A stretch of 64,000 bases of DNA from contig NC_133561.1 in the NCBI RefSeq assembly GCF_048773025.1, positions 37,104,001 through 37,168,000 of the forward strand, written 5' to 3'. Under the pieces are notes generated by a model. It ran no database searches, was not told the DNA's origin, and was given only the letters and a program-made list of their open reading frames with translations. This document shows positions 37,481 through 50,900 of the stretch, in pieces. The position numbers and the translations under genes are program-made. The DNA is from Camelus bactrianus (Eukaryota > Chordata > Mammalia > Artiodactyla > Camelidae). Position 1 is the stretch's first letter; every line of letters begins with the position of its first letter.

Positions 37481-40454
37481 CCGAGCTTGAGCTAGTACCT
37501 CCCCATATATATGTATGGAGTGGAGTTTGCAACTGAAAAGAAACTTTGTGTTCCCAACAAGCTAGGGTAAGGACGGCTTTCACACACACTTATATCTCAG
37601 AAATGAGCATGTGGAGAGACGTTCGTTCATCTAGCACCAAGGGAACGGGTTGCAGGGGAAACTTTTACTCTGATTTCTCAGTCTGTTTCCTAGTGCCGGT
37701 TTGAAGTTCCAGCAGTTTTCACTGTAAAACCGAGTTGGAGATAGTACCTCCCCATATATATGTATGGAGTGGAGTTTGCAACTTAAAAGAAACTTTGTGT
37801 TCCCAACAAGCTATGTGAAGGACGGTTTTCACACACACTTATCTCTCAGAACTGAGCATGTGGAGAGACGTTCGTTCATCTAGCACCAAGGGAACGGGTT
37901 GCAGGGGAAAATTTTACTCTGATTTCTCAGTCTGTTTCCTAGTGCCGGTTTGAAGTTCCAGCAGTTTTCACTGTAAATCCGAGTTGGAGCTAGTACCTCC
38001 CCATATATATGTATGGAGTGGAGTTTGCAACTGAAAAGAAACTTTGTGTTCCCAACAAGCTAGGTGAAGGACGGCTTCCACACACACATATCTCTCAGAA
38101 CTGAGCAAGTGGAGAGTCGTTCGTTCATCTAGCACCAAGAGAACGGATTGCAGGAGAAACTTTTACTCTGGTTTCTCAGTCTGTTTCCTAGTGCCGGTTT
38201 GAAGTTCCTGCAGTTTTCAATTTAAAACCGAGTTGGAACTAGTACCTCCCCATATATATATATGGATGAAGTGTGCAACTAAAATAAACTTTTTGTTCCC
38301 AACAATCTAGGTGAAGGACGGCTTCCACACACACTTATTTCTTAGAAACTAAAATGTGGAGAGACGTTCGTTCATCACGCACCAAGGGAACGGGTTGCAG
38401 GAGTAACTTTTACTCTGGTTTGTCATTCTGTTTCAAAGTGCTTGTTTGAAGTTCCTGCAGTTTTCACTGTAAAAACGAGTTGGAGCTAGTACCTCCCCAT
38501 ATATATGTATGGAGTGGAGTTTGCAATGAAAAGAAACTTTGTGTTCCCAACAAGTTAGGTGAAGGACGGCTTTCACACACAATTATCTCTCAGAACTGAG
38601 CATGTGGAGAGACGTTCGTTCATCTAGCTCCAAGGGAACGGGTTGCAGGAGAAATTTTACTCTGGATTCTCAGTCTGTTTCCTAGTGCCGGTTTGAATTT
38701 CCTGCATTTTTCACTTTAAAACCGAGTTGGAACTAGTACCTCCCCATATATATATATGGAATGGAGTTTGCAACTGAAAAAAACTTTGTGTTCCCAACAA
38801 GCTAGGTGAAGGACGGCTTTCACACACACTTATCTCTCAGAAATGAGCATGTGGAGAGACGTTCGTTCATTTAGCACCAAGGGAACAGTTGCAGGAGAAA
38901 CTTTACTCTGGATTCTCAGTCTGTTTCCTAGTGCCGTTTTGAAGTTCCTGCATTCTTCACTGTAAAACCGAGCTTGAGCTAGTACCTCCCCATATATATG
39001 TATGGAGTGGAGTTTGCAACTGAAAAGAAACTTTGTGTTCCCAACAAGCTAGGTGAAGGACGGCTTTCACACAGACTTATCTCTCAGAAATGAGCATGTG
39101 GAGAGACGTTCGTTCATCTAGCACCAAGGGAACGGGTTGCAGGGGAAACTTTTACTCTGATTTCTCAGTCTGTTTCCTAGTGCCGGTTTGAAGTTCCAGC
39201 AGTTTTCACTGTAAAACCGAGTTGGAGATAGTACCTCCCCATATATATGTATGGAGTGGAGTTTGCAACTTAAAAGAAACTTTGTGTTCCCAACAAGCTA
39301 TGTGAAGGACGGTTTTCACACACACTTATCTCTCAGAACTGAGCATGTGGAGAGACGTTCGTTCATCTAGCACCAAGGGAACGGGTTGCAGGGGAAACTT
39401 TTACTCTGATTTCTCAGTCTGTTTCCTAGTGCCGGTTTGAAGTTCCAGCAGTTTTCACTGTAAATCCGAGTTGGAGCTAGTACCTCCCCATATATATGTA
39501 TGGAGTGGTGTTTGCAACTTAAAAGAAACTTTGTGTTCCCAACAAGCTAGGTGAAGGACGGCTTCCACACACACATATCTCTCAGAACTGAGCAAGTGGA
39601 GAGTCGTTCGTTCATCTAGCGCCAAGAGAACGGATTGCAGGAGAAACTTTTACTCTGGTTTCTCAGTCTGTTTCCTAGTGCCGGTTTGAAGTTCCTGCAG
39701 TTTTCAATTTAAAACCGAGTTGGAACTAGTACCTCCCCATATATATATATGGATGAAGTGTGCAACTAAAATAAACTTTTTGTTCCCAACAAGCTAGGTG
39801 AAGGACGGCTTCCACACACACTTATTTCTTAGAAACTAAAATGTGGAGAGACGTTCGTTCATCACGCACCAAGGGAACGGGTTGCAGGAGTAACTTTTAC
39901 TCTGGTTTGTCATTCGGTTTCAAAGTGCTTGTTTGAAGTTCCTGCAGTTTTCACTGTAAAAACGAGTTGGAGCTAGTACCTCCCCATATATATGTATGGA
40001 GTGGAGTTTGCAATGAAAAGAAACTTTGTGTTCCCAACAAGTTAGGTGAAGGACGGCTTTCACGCACAATTATCTCTCAGAACTGAGCATGTGGAGAGAC
40101 GTTCGTTCATCTAGCACCAAGGGAACGGGTTGCAGGAGAAACTTTTACTCTGGTTTCTCAATCTGTTTCCTAGGGCCGGTTTGAAGTTCCTGCAGTTTTC
40201 AGTGTAAAACGGAGTTGGAGCTAGTACCTCCCCATATATATGTATGGAATGGAGTTTGCAACTGAAAAAATCTTTCTGTTCCCAACAAGCTAGGTGAAGG
40301 AAGGCTTTCACACACACTTATCTCTCAGAACTGAGCATGTGGAGAGACGTTCGTTCATCTAGCTCCAAGGGAACGGGTTGCAGGAGAAACTTTTACTCTG
40401 GATTCTCAGTCTGTTTCCTAGTGCCGGGTTGAAGTTCCTGCAGTTTTCAGTGTA
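37481..40454 (+). repeat. 6-monomer tandem duplication inside D2
   Basis: CCGAGCTTGAGC begins at 37481 and 38968, and GGATGAAGTGTGCAAC at 38264 and 39751: both pairs are 1,487 bp apart. In D1 each marker occurs once (12373 and 13156), with the same internal distance of 783. Both D2 copies also share CATCACGCACC (about 38372 and 39860), where D1 has CATCAAGCACC. The private variant shows that the duplication came after D1 and D2 separated. Confidence 0.85.
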
Positions 40455-41951
40455 AAACGGAGTTGGAGCTAGTACCTCCCCATATATATGTATGGAGTGG
40501 AGTTTGCAACTGAAAAGAAACTTTGTGTTCCCAACAAGTTAGTTGAAGGATGGCTTTCACACACACTTATCTGTCAGAACTGAGCATGTGGAGAGACGTT
40601 CGTTCATTTAGCACCAAGGGAACGGTTGCAAGAGTAACTTTTACTCTGAATTCTCAGTCTGTTTCCTAGTGCCGATTTGAAGTTCCTGCATTCTTCACTG
40701 TAAAACCGAGTTGGAGCTAGTACCTCCCCATATATATGTATGGAGTGGAGTTTGCAACTGAAAAGAAACTTTGTGTTCCCAACAAGCTAGGTGAAGGACG
40801 GCTTTCACACTCACATATCTCTAAGAACATAGTATGCGGAGAGACGTTCGTTCATCTAGCACCAAGGGACGGATTGCAGGAGAAACTTTAACTCTGGTTT
40901 CTCAGTCTGTTTCCTAGTGCCGTTTTGAAGTTCCTTCAGATTTCACTGTAAAACCGAGTTGGAGCTAGTACCTCCCCATATATATGTATGGAGTGGAGTT
41001 TGCAACTGAAAAGAAACTTTGTGTTCCCAACAAGCTAGGTGAAGGACGGCTTTCACACACACTTATCTCTCCGAACTGAGCATGTGGAGAGACGTTCGTT
41101 CATCTAGCACCAAGGGAAAGGGTTGCAGTGGAAACTTTTACTCTGATTTCTCAGTCTGTTTCCTAGTGCCGGTTTGAAGTTCCAGCAGTTTTCACTGTAA
41201 AACCGATTTGGAGCTAGAACCTCCCCATATATATATATGGATGGAGTTTGCAACTGAAAAAAACTTTGTGTTCCCAACAAGCTAGATGAATGACGGGTTC
41301 CACACACACTTATTTCTTAGAAACTAAAATGTGGAGAGACGTTCGTTCATCAAGCACCAAGGGAACGGGTTGCAGGAGTAACTTTTACTCTGGTTTGTCA
41401 TTCTTTTTCAAAGTGCTTGTTTGAAGTTCCTGCAGTTTTCACTGTAAAACCGTGTTGGAGGTAGTACCTCCCCATATATATGTATGGAGTGGAGTTTGCA
41501 ACTGAAAAGAAACTTTGTGTTCCCAACAAGCTAGGTGAAGTATGGTTTTCACACACACTTATCTCTCAGAACTGAGCATGGGGACAGACTTTCGTTCATC
41601 TAGCACCAAGGGAACGGGTTGCAGGGGAAATTTTTACTCTGGTTTCTCAGTCTGTTTCCTAGTGCCGGTTTGAAGTTCCTGCAGTTTTCACTATAAAACC
41701 GAGTTGGAGCTAGTACCTCCCCATATGTATGTATGGAGTGGAGTTTGCAACTGAAAAGAAACTTTGTGTTCCCAACAAGCTAAGTGAAGGACGGCTTTCA
41801 CACTCACATATCTCTAAGAACATAGCATGCGGAGAGACGTTCGTTCATCTAGCACCAAGGGACGCATTGCAGGAGAAACTTTAACTCTGGTTTCTCAGTC
41901 TGTTTCCTAGTGCCGTTTTGAAGTTCCTGCAGATTTCACTGTAAAACCGGG

Positions 41952-44935
41952 TTGGAGCTTGTACCTCCCCATTTATATGTATGGAGTGGAGTTTGCAACT
42001 TTAAAGAAACTCTGTGTTCCCAACAAGCTAGGTTAAGGACGGCTTTCACACACATATATCTCTCAGAACTGAGCATGTGGAGAGACGTTCGTTCATTTAG
42101 CACCAAGGGAACGGCTGCAGGAATGACTTTTACTCTGGATTCTCAGTCTGTTTCCTACTGCCTGTTTGAAGTTCCTGCATTCTTCACTGTAAAACCGAGT
42201 TGGAGCTAGTACCTCCCCATACATATGTAAGGAGTGGAGTTTGCAATTGAAAAGAAACTTTGTGTTCCCAACATGCTAGGTGAAGGACGGCTTTCACACA
42301 CACTTATCTCTCAGAACTGAGCATGGGGAGAGACTTTCGTTCATCTAGCACCAAGGGAACGGTTTGCAGGGGAAATTTTTACTCTGGTTTCTCAGTCTGT
42401 TTCCTAGTGCCGGCTTGAAGTTCCTGCAGTTTTCACTGTAAAACCGAGTTGGAGCTAGTACCTCCCCATATATATGTATGGAGTGGAGTTTGCAACTGAA
42501 AAGAAACTTTGTGTTCCCAACAAGCTAGTTGAAGGACGGCTATCACACTCACATATCTCTAAGAACATAGCATGCGGAGAGACGTTCGTTCATCTAGCAC
42601 CAAGGGAACGGATTGCAAGAGAAACTTTTACTCTGGTTTCTCAGTCTGTTTCCTAGTGCCGGTTTGAAGTTCCTGCAGTTTTCACTGTAAAACCGAGTTG
42701 GAGCTAGTACCTCCCCATATATATATATGGATTGGAGTTTGCAACTGAAAAGAAACTTTGTGTTCCCAACAAGTTAGGTGAAGGATGGCTTTCACACACA
42801 CTTATCTCTCAGAACTGAGCATGTGGAGAGACGTTCGTTCATCTAGCTCCAAGGGAACGGGTTGCAGGAGAAACTTTTTCTCTGGATTCTCAGTCTGTTT
42901 CCTAGTGCCGGTTTGAAGTTCCTGCAGTTTTCACTGTAAAACCGAGTTGGAGCTAGTACCTCCCCATATATATGTATGGAGTGGAGGTTGCAACTGAAAA
43001 GAAACTTTGTGTTCCCAACAAGCTAAGTGAAGGATGGCTTTCACACACACTTATCTCCCAGAACTGAGCATGTGGATAGACGTTCGTTCATTTAGCACCA
43101 AGGGAACGGTTGCAGGTGTAACTTTTACTCTGGATTCTCAGTCTGTTTCCTAGTGCCGGTTTGAAGTTCCTGCATTCTTCACTGTAAAACCGAGTTTGAG
43201 CTAGTACCTCCCCATATATATGTATGGAGTGGAGTTGGCAACTTAAAAGAAACTTTGTGTTCCCAACAAGCTAGGTGAAGGACGGCTTTCACACACACAT
43301 ATCTCTCAGAACTGAGCATGTGGAGAGACGTTCGTTCATTTAGCACCAAGGGAACGCGTTGCAGGAGAAACTTTTACTCTGGTTTCTCAGTCTGTTTCCT
43401 AGTGCCGGTTTGAGGTTCCTGCAGTTTTCACTGTAAAACCGAGTTGGAGCTAGTACCTCCCCATATATATGTATGGATTGGAGTTTGCAACTGAAAAGAA
43501 ACTTTGTGTTCCAAACAAGCTAGGTGAAGGATGGTTTTCACACACACTTATCTCTCAGAACTGAGCATGGCGAGAGTCTTTCGTTCATCTAGCACCAAGG
43601 GAACGGGTTGCAGGAGAAATTTTTACTCTGGCTTCTCAGTCTGTTTCCTAGTGCCGGTTTGAGGTTCCTGCAGTTTTCACTGTAAAACCGAGTTGGAGCT
43701 AGTACCTCCCCATATATATGTATGGAGTGGAGTTTGCAACTGAAAAGAAACTTTGTGTTCCCAACAAGCTAGGTGAAGGACGGCTTTCACACTCACATAT
43801 CTCTAAGAACATAGCATGCGGAGAGACATTCGTTCATCAAGCACCAAGGGAACCGATTGCAGGAGAAATTTTAACTCTGGTTTCTTATTCTGTTTCCTAG
43901 AGCCGGTTTGAAGTTCCTGCAGTTTTCACTGTAAAACGATTTGGAGATAGTACCTCCCCATATATATGTATGGAGTGGAGTTTGCAACTGAAAAGAAACT
44001 TTGTGTTCCCTACAAGGTAGGTTAAGGACGGCTTTCACACACAGTTATCTCTCAGATCTGAGCATGCGGAGAGACGTTCGTTCATCTAGCACCAATGGAA
44101 CGGGTTGCAGGGGAAACTTTTACTCTGGATTCTCAGTCTGTTTTCTAGTGCCGGTTTGAAGATCCTGCAGTTTTCACTGTAAAACGGAGTTGGAGCTAGT
44201 ACCTCCCCATATATATGTATGGAGTGGAGTTTGCATCTGAAAAGAATCTTTGTGTTCCCAACAAGCTAGGTGAAGTACGGCTATCACACACACTTATCTC
44301 TCAGAACTGAGCATGTGGAGAGACGTTCGTTCATCTAGCACAAAGGGAACGGGTTGCAGGAGAAACTTTTACTCTGGTTTCTCAGTTTGTTTCCTAGTGC
44401 CGGTTTGAAGTTCCTGCACTTTTCAGTGTAAAACCGACTTGGAGCTAGTACCTCCCCATATTTATATATGGATTGGAGTTTGCAACTGAAAAGAAACTTT
44501 GTGTTCCCAACAAGTTCGGTGAAGGACGGCTACCACACACACATGTCTCTCAGAACTGAGCATGTGGAGAGACGTTCGTTCATCTAGCACCAAGGGAACG
44601 GGTTGCAGGGGAAATTTTTACTCTGGTTTCTCAGTCTGTTTCCTAGTGCCGGTTTGAAGTTCCTGCAGTTTTCACTGTAAAACCGAGTTGGAGCTAGTAC
44701 CTCCCCATATGTATGTATGGAGTGGAGTTTGCAACTGAAAAGAAACTTTGTGTTCCCAACAAGCTAAGTGAAGGACGGCTTTCACACTCACATATCTCTA
44801 AGAACATAGCATGCGGAGAGACGTTCGTTCATCTAGCACCAAGGGACGCATTGCAGGAGAAACTTTAACTCTGGTTTCTCAGTCTGTTTCCTAGTGCCGG
44901 TTTGAAGTTCCTGCAGATTTCACTGTAAAACCGGG
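41952..44935 (+). repeat. 12-monomer higher-order repeat, copy a
   Basis: The copy starts at the unit with CCATTTATATGTATGG and AACTTTAAAGAAACTCTG. Equivalent starts occur at 44936, 47921 and 51652. The unit marked by CATGCGGAGAGACATTCG begins at 43718 and recurs at 46702, 49687, 53418 and 56403. A 183-bp stretch compared by eye (42474, 45458, 48443, 52174) differs by zero or one base between copies, far closer than adjacent monomers are to each other, which is the mark of a higher-order repeat. Confidence 0.9.
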
Positions 44936-47920
44936 TTGGAGCTTGTACCTCCCCATTTATATGTATGGAGTGGAGTTTGCAACTTTAAAGAAACTCTGTG
45001 TTCCCAACAAGGTAGGTTAAGGACGGCTTTCACACACATATATCTCTCAGAACTGAGCATGTGGAGAGACGTTCGTTCATTTAGCACCAAGGGAACGGCT
45101 GCAGGAATGACTTTTACTCTGGATTCTCAGTCTGTTTCCTACTGCCTGTTTGAAGTTCCTGCATTCTTCACTGTAAAACCGAGTTGGAGCTAGTACCTCC
45201 CCATACATATGTAAGGAGTGGAGTTTGCAATTGAAAAGAAACTTTGTGTTCCCAACATGCTAGGTGAAGGACGGCTTTCACACACACTTATCTCTCAGAA
45301 CTGAGCATGGGGAGAGACTTTCGTTCATCTAGCACCAAGGGAACGGTTTGCAGGGGAAATTTTTACTCTGGTTTCTCAGTCTGTTTCCTAGTGCCGGCTT
45401 GAAGTTCCTGCAGTTTTCACTGTAAAACCGAGTTGGAGCTAGTACCTCCCCATATATATGTATGGAGTGGAGTTTGCAACTGGAAAGAAACTTTGTGTTC
45501 CCAACAAGCTAGTTGAAGGACGGCTATCACACTCACATATCTCTAAGAACATAGCATGCGGAGAGACGTTCGTTCATCTAGCACCAAGGGAACGGATTGC
45601 AAGAGAAACTTTTACTCTGGTTTCTCAGTCTGTTTCCTAGTGCCGGTTTGAAGTTCCTGCAGTTTTCACTGTAAAACCGAGTTGGAGCTAGTACTTCCCC
45701 ATATATATATATGGATTGGAGTTTGCAACTGAAAAGCAACTTTGTGTTCCCAACAAGTTAGGTGAAGGATGGCTTTCACACACACTTATCTCTCAGAACT
45801 GAGCATGTGGAGAGACGTTCATTCATCTAGCTCCAAGGGAACGGGTTGCAGGAGAAACTTTTTCTCTGGATTCTCAGTCTGTTTCCTAGTGCCGGTTTGA
45901 AGTTCCTGCAGTTTTCACTGTAAAACCGAGTTGGAGCTAGTACCTCCCCATATATATGTATGGAGTGGAGTTTGCAACTGAAAAGAAACTTTGTGTTCCC
46001 AAAAAGCTAAGTGAAGGATGGCTTTCACACACACTTTTCTCCCAGAACTGAGCATGTGGATAGACGTTCGTTCATTTAGCACCAAGGGAACCGTTGCAGG
46101 TGTAACTTTTACTCTGGATTCTCAGTCTGTTTCCTAGTGCCGGTTTGAAGTTCCTGCATTCTTCACTGTAAAACCGAGTTTGAGCTAGTACCTCCCCATA
46201 TATATGTATGGAGTGGAGTTGGCAACTTAAAAGAAACTTTGTGTTCCCAACAAGCTAGGTGAAGGACGGCTTTCACACACACATATCTCTCAGAACTGAG
46301 CATGTGGAGAGACGTTCGTTCATTTAGCACCAAGGGAACGGGTTGCAGGAGAAACTTTTACTCTGGTTTCTCAGTCTGTTTCCTAGTGCCGGTTTGAGGT
46401 TCCTGCAGTTTTCACTGTAAAACCGAGTTGGAGCTAGTACCTCCCCATATATATGTATGGAGTGGAGTTTGCAACTGAAAAGAATCTTTGTGTTCCAAAC
46501 AAGCTAGGTGAAGGATGGTTTTCACACACACTTATCTCTCAGAACTGAGCATGGCGAGAGACTTTCGTTCATCTAGCACCAAGGGAACGGGTTGCAAGAG
46601 AAATTTTTACTCTGGCTTCTCAGTCTGTTTCCTAGTGCCGGTTTGAAATTCCTGCAGTTTTCACTGTAAAACCGAGTTGGAGCTAGTACCTCCCCATATA
46701 TATGTATGGAGTGGAGTTTGCAACTGAAAAGAAACTTTGTGTTCCCAACAAGCTAGGTGAAGGACGGCTTTCACACTCACATATCTCTAAGAACATAGCA
46801 TGCGGAGAGACATTCGTTCATCAAGCACCAAGGGAACCGATTGCAGGAGAAATTTTAACTCTGGTTTCTTATTCTGTTTCCTAGAGCCGGTTTGAAGTTC
46901 CTGCAGTTTTCACTGTAAAACGAGTTGGAGATAGTACCTCCCCATATATATGTATGGAGTGGAGTTTGCAACTGAAAAGAAACTTTGTGTTCCCTACAAG
47001 CTAGGTTAAGGACGGCTTTCACACACAGTTATCTCTCAGATCTGAGCATGTGGAGAGACGTTCGTTCATCTAGCACCAATGGAACGGGTTGCAGGGGAAA
47101 CTTTTACTCTGGATTCTCAGTCTGTTTTCTAGTGCCGGTTTGAAGTTCCTGCACTTTTCAGTGTAAAACCGACTTGGAGCTAGTACCTCCCCATATTTAT
47201 ATATGGATTGGAGTTTGCAACTGAAAAGAAACTTTGTGTTCCCAACAAGTTCGGTGAAGGACGGCTACCACACACACATGTCTCTCAGAACTTAGCATGT
47301 GGAGAGACGTTCGTTCATCTAGCACCAAGGGAACGGGTTGCAGGGGAAATTTTTACTCTGGTTTCTCAGTCTGTTTCCTAGTGCCGGTTTGAAGTTCCTG
47401 CAGTTTTCACTGTAAAACCGAGTTGGAGCTAGTACCTCCCCATATATATGTATGGAGTGGAGTTTACAACTGAAAAGAAACTTTGTGTTCCCAACAAGCT
47501 AGGTGAAGGACGGCTTTCACACTCACATATCTCTAAGAACACAGCATGCGGAGAGACGTTCGTTCATCTAGCACAAAGGGAACGGATTGCAGGAGAAACT
47601 TTAACTCTGGTTTCTCAGTCTGTTTCCTAGTGCCGGTTTGAAGTTCCTGCAGTTTTCACTGTAAAACCGAGTTGGAGCTAGTACCTCCCCATATGTATGT
47701 ATGGAGTGGAGTTTGCAACTGAAAAGAAACTTTGTGTTCCCAACAAGCTAAATGAAGGACGGCTTTCACACTCACATATCTCTAAGAACATAGCATGCGG
47801 AGAGACGTTCGTTCATCTAGCACCAAGGGAACCGATTGCAGGGGAAATTTTAACTCTGGTTTCTTATTCTGTTTCCTAGAGCCGGTTTGAAGTTCCTGCA
47901 GTTTTCACTGTAAAACCGAG
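44936..47920 (+). repeat. 12-monomer higher-order repeat, copy b
   Basis: At 2,985 bp it is nearly identical in length to copy a, but its last five monomers are a different set: the unit with GCATCTGAAAAGAATC (44.2 kb in copy a) is missing because of a hybrid monomer at about 47.13 kb, and the unit starting at 47448 (TTTACAACTG) is present instead. Copies a and b therefore reached 12 monomers by different routes. Confidence 0.88.
47128..47152 (+). repeat. Hybrid monomer junction (one-monomer deletion)
   Basis: The left side ends with CTGTTTTCTAGTGCCGG, as in the unit at about 44.14 kb of copy a, while the right side reads TTCCTGCACTTTTCAGTG, as in the next unit at about 44.40 kb. The intervening 249 bp are lost. 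The switch lies within the conserved block between these two variants. This is a clean footprint of out-of-register exchange between adjacent monomers. Confidence 0.75.
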
Positions 47921-50900
47921 TTGGAGCTAGTACCTCCCCATATATATGTATGGAGTGGAGTTTGCAACTTTAAAGAAACTCTGTGTTCCCAACAAGCTAG
48001 GTTAAGGACGGCTTTCACACACATATATCTCTCAGAACTGAGCATGTGGAGAGACGTTCGTTCATTTAGCACCAAGGGAACGGCTGCAGGAATGACTTTT
48101 ACTCTGGATTCTCAGTCTGTTTCCTACTGCCTGTTTGAAGTTCCTGCATTCTTCACTGTAAAACCGAGTTGGAGCTAGTACCTCCCCATACATATGTAAG
48201 GAGTGGAGTTTGCAATTGAAAAGAAACTTTGTGTTCCCAACATGCTAGGTGAAGGACGGCTTTCACACACACTTATCTCTCAGAACTGAGCATGGGGAGA
48301 GACTTTCGTTCATCTAGCACCAAGGGAACGGTTTGCAGGGGAAATTTTTACTCTGGTTTCTCAGTCTTTTTCCTAGTGCCGGCTTGAATTTCCTGCAGTT
48401 TTCACTGTAAAACCGAGTTGGAGCTAGTACCTCCCCATATATATGTATGGAGTGGAGTTTGCAACTGAAAAGAAACTTTGTGTTCCCAACAAGCTAGTTG
48501 AAGGACGGCTATCACACTCACATATCTCTAAGAACATAGCATGCGGAGAGACGTTCGTTCATCTAGCACCAAGGGAACGGATTGCAAGAGAAACTTTTAC
48601 TCTGGTTTCTCAGTCTGTTTCCTAGTGCCGGTTTGAAGTTCCTGCAGTTTTCACTGTAAAACCGAGTTGGAGCTAGTACCTCCCCATATATATATATGGA
48701 TTGGAGTTTGCAACTGAAAAGCAACTTTGTGTTCCCAACAAGTTAGGTGAAGGATGGCTTTAACACACACTTATCTCTCAGAACTGAGCATGTGGAGAGA
48801 CGTTCGTTCATCTAGCTCCAAGGGAACGGGTTGCAGGAGAAACTTTTTCTCTGGATTCTCAGTCTGTTTCCTAGTGCCGGTTTGAAGTTCCTGCAGTTTT
48901 CACTGTAAAACCGAGTTGGAGCTAGTACCTCCCCATATATATGTATGGAGTGGAGTTTGCAACTGAAAAGAAACTTTGTGTTCCCAACAAGCTAAGTGAA
49001 GGATGGCTTTCACACACACTTTTCTCCCAGAACTGAGCATGTGGATAGACGTTCGTTCATTTAGCACCAAGGGAACGGTTGCAGGTGTAACTTTTACTCT
49101 GGATTCTCAGTCTGTTTCCTAGTGCCGGTTTGAAGTTCCTGCATTCTTCACTGTAAAACCGAGTTTGAGCTAGTACCTCCCCATATATATGTATGGAGTG
49201 GAGTTGGCAACTTAAAAGAAACTTTGTGTTCCCAACAAGCTAGGTGAAGGACGGCTTTCACACACACATATCTCTCAGAACTGAGCATGTGGAGAGACGT
49301 TCGTTCATTTAGCACCATGGGAACGGGTTGCAGGAGAAACTTTTACTCTGGTTTCTCAGTCTGTTTCCTAGTGCCGGTTTGAGGTTCCTGCAGTTTTCAC
49401 TGTAAAACCGAGTTGGAGCTAGTACCTCCCCATATATATATATGGAGTGGAGTTTGCAACTGAAAAGAAACTTTGTGTTCCAAACAAGCTAGGTGAAGGA
49501 TGGTTTTCACACACACTTATCTCTCAGAACTGAGCATGGCGAGAGACTTTCGTTCATCTAGCACCAAGGGAACGGGTTGCAGGAGAAATTTTTACTCTGG
49601 CTTCTCAGTCTGTTTCCTAGTGCCGGTTTGAAGTTCCTGCAGTTTTCACTGTAAAACCGAGTTGGAGCTAGTACCTCCCCATATATATGTATGGAGTGGA
49701 GTTTGCAACTGAAAAGAAACTTTGTGTTCCCAACAAGCTAGGTGAAGGACGGCTTTCACACTCACATATCTCTAAGAACATAGCATGCGGAGAGACATTC
49801 GTTCATCAAGCACCAAGGGAACCGATTGCAGGAGAAATTTTAACTCTGGTTTCTTATTCTGTTTCCTAGAGCCGGTTTGAAGTTCCTGCAGTTTTCACTG
49901 TAAAACGAGTTGGAGATAGTACCTCCCCATATATATGTATGGAGTGGAGTTTGCAACTGAAAAGAAACTTTGTGTTCCCTACAAGCTAGGTTAAGGACGG
50001 CTTTCACACACAGTTATCTCTCAGATCTGAGCATGTGGAGAGACGTTCGTTCATCTAGCACCAATGGAACGGGTTGCAGGGGAAACTTTTACTCTGGATT
50101 CTCAGTCTGTTTTCTAGTGCCGGTTTGAAGATCCTGCAGTTTTCACTGTAAAACGGAGTTGGAGCTAGTACCTCCCCATATATATGTATGGAGTGGAGTT
50201 TGCATCTGAAAAGAATCTTTGTGTTCCCAACAAGCTAGGTGAAGTACGGCTATCACACACACTTATCTCTCAGAACTGAGCATGTGGAGAGACGTTCGTT
50301 CATCTAGCACAAAGGGAACGGGTTGCAGGAGAAACTTTTACTCTGGTTTCTCAGTTTGTTTCCTAGTGCCGGTTTGAAGTTCCTGCACTTTTCAGTGTAA
50401 AACCGACTTGGAGCTAGTACCTCACCATATTTATATAGTGAGGTTGGAGTTTGCAACTGAAAAGAAACTTTGTGTTCCCAACAAGTTCGGTGAAGGACGG
50501 CTACCACACACACATGTCTCTCAGAACTGAGCATGTGGAGAGACGTTCGTTCATCTAGCACCAAGGGAACGGGTTGCAGGGGAAATTTTTACTCTGGTTT
50601 CTCAGTCTGTTTCCTAGTGCCGGTTTGAAGTTCCTGCAGTTTTCACTGTAAAACCGAGTTGGAGCTAGTACCTCCCCATATATATGTATGGAGTGGAGTT
50701 TGCAACTGAAAAGAAACTTTGTGTTCCCAACAAGCTAGGTGAAGGACGGCTTTCACACTCACATATCTCTAAGAACACAGCATGCGGAGAGACGTTCGTT
50801 CATCTAGCACAAAGGGAACGGATTGCAGGAGAAACTTTAACTCTGGTTTCTCAGTCTGTTTCCTAGTGCCGGTTTGAAGTTCCTGCAGTTTTCACTGTAA

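Larger units (their letters stand above)
30910..43900 (+). repeat. Large duplicated block, copy D2
   Basis: This is the second copy of the block at 5.55-16.1 kb, with the same ordered diagnostic variants at offsets stepping by whole monomers (25,360 to 26,595). It lacks one monomer at about 34.94 kb, where D1 has a unit carrying TTTCGCAGTCTG and GTGACGGATTG, and gained six near 37.5-40.2 kb. Its distal part (from 41952) leads directly into the 12-monomer repeat array, so D2 overlaps the first copy of that array. The 12-mer therefore probably expanded from a D-type segment. Confidence 0.8.
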
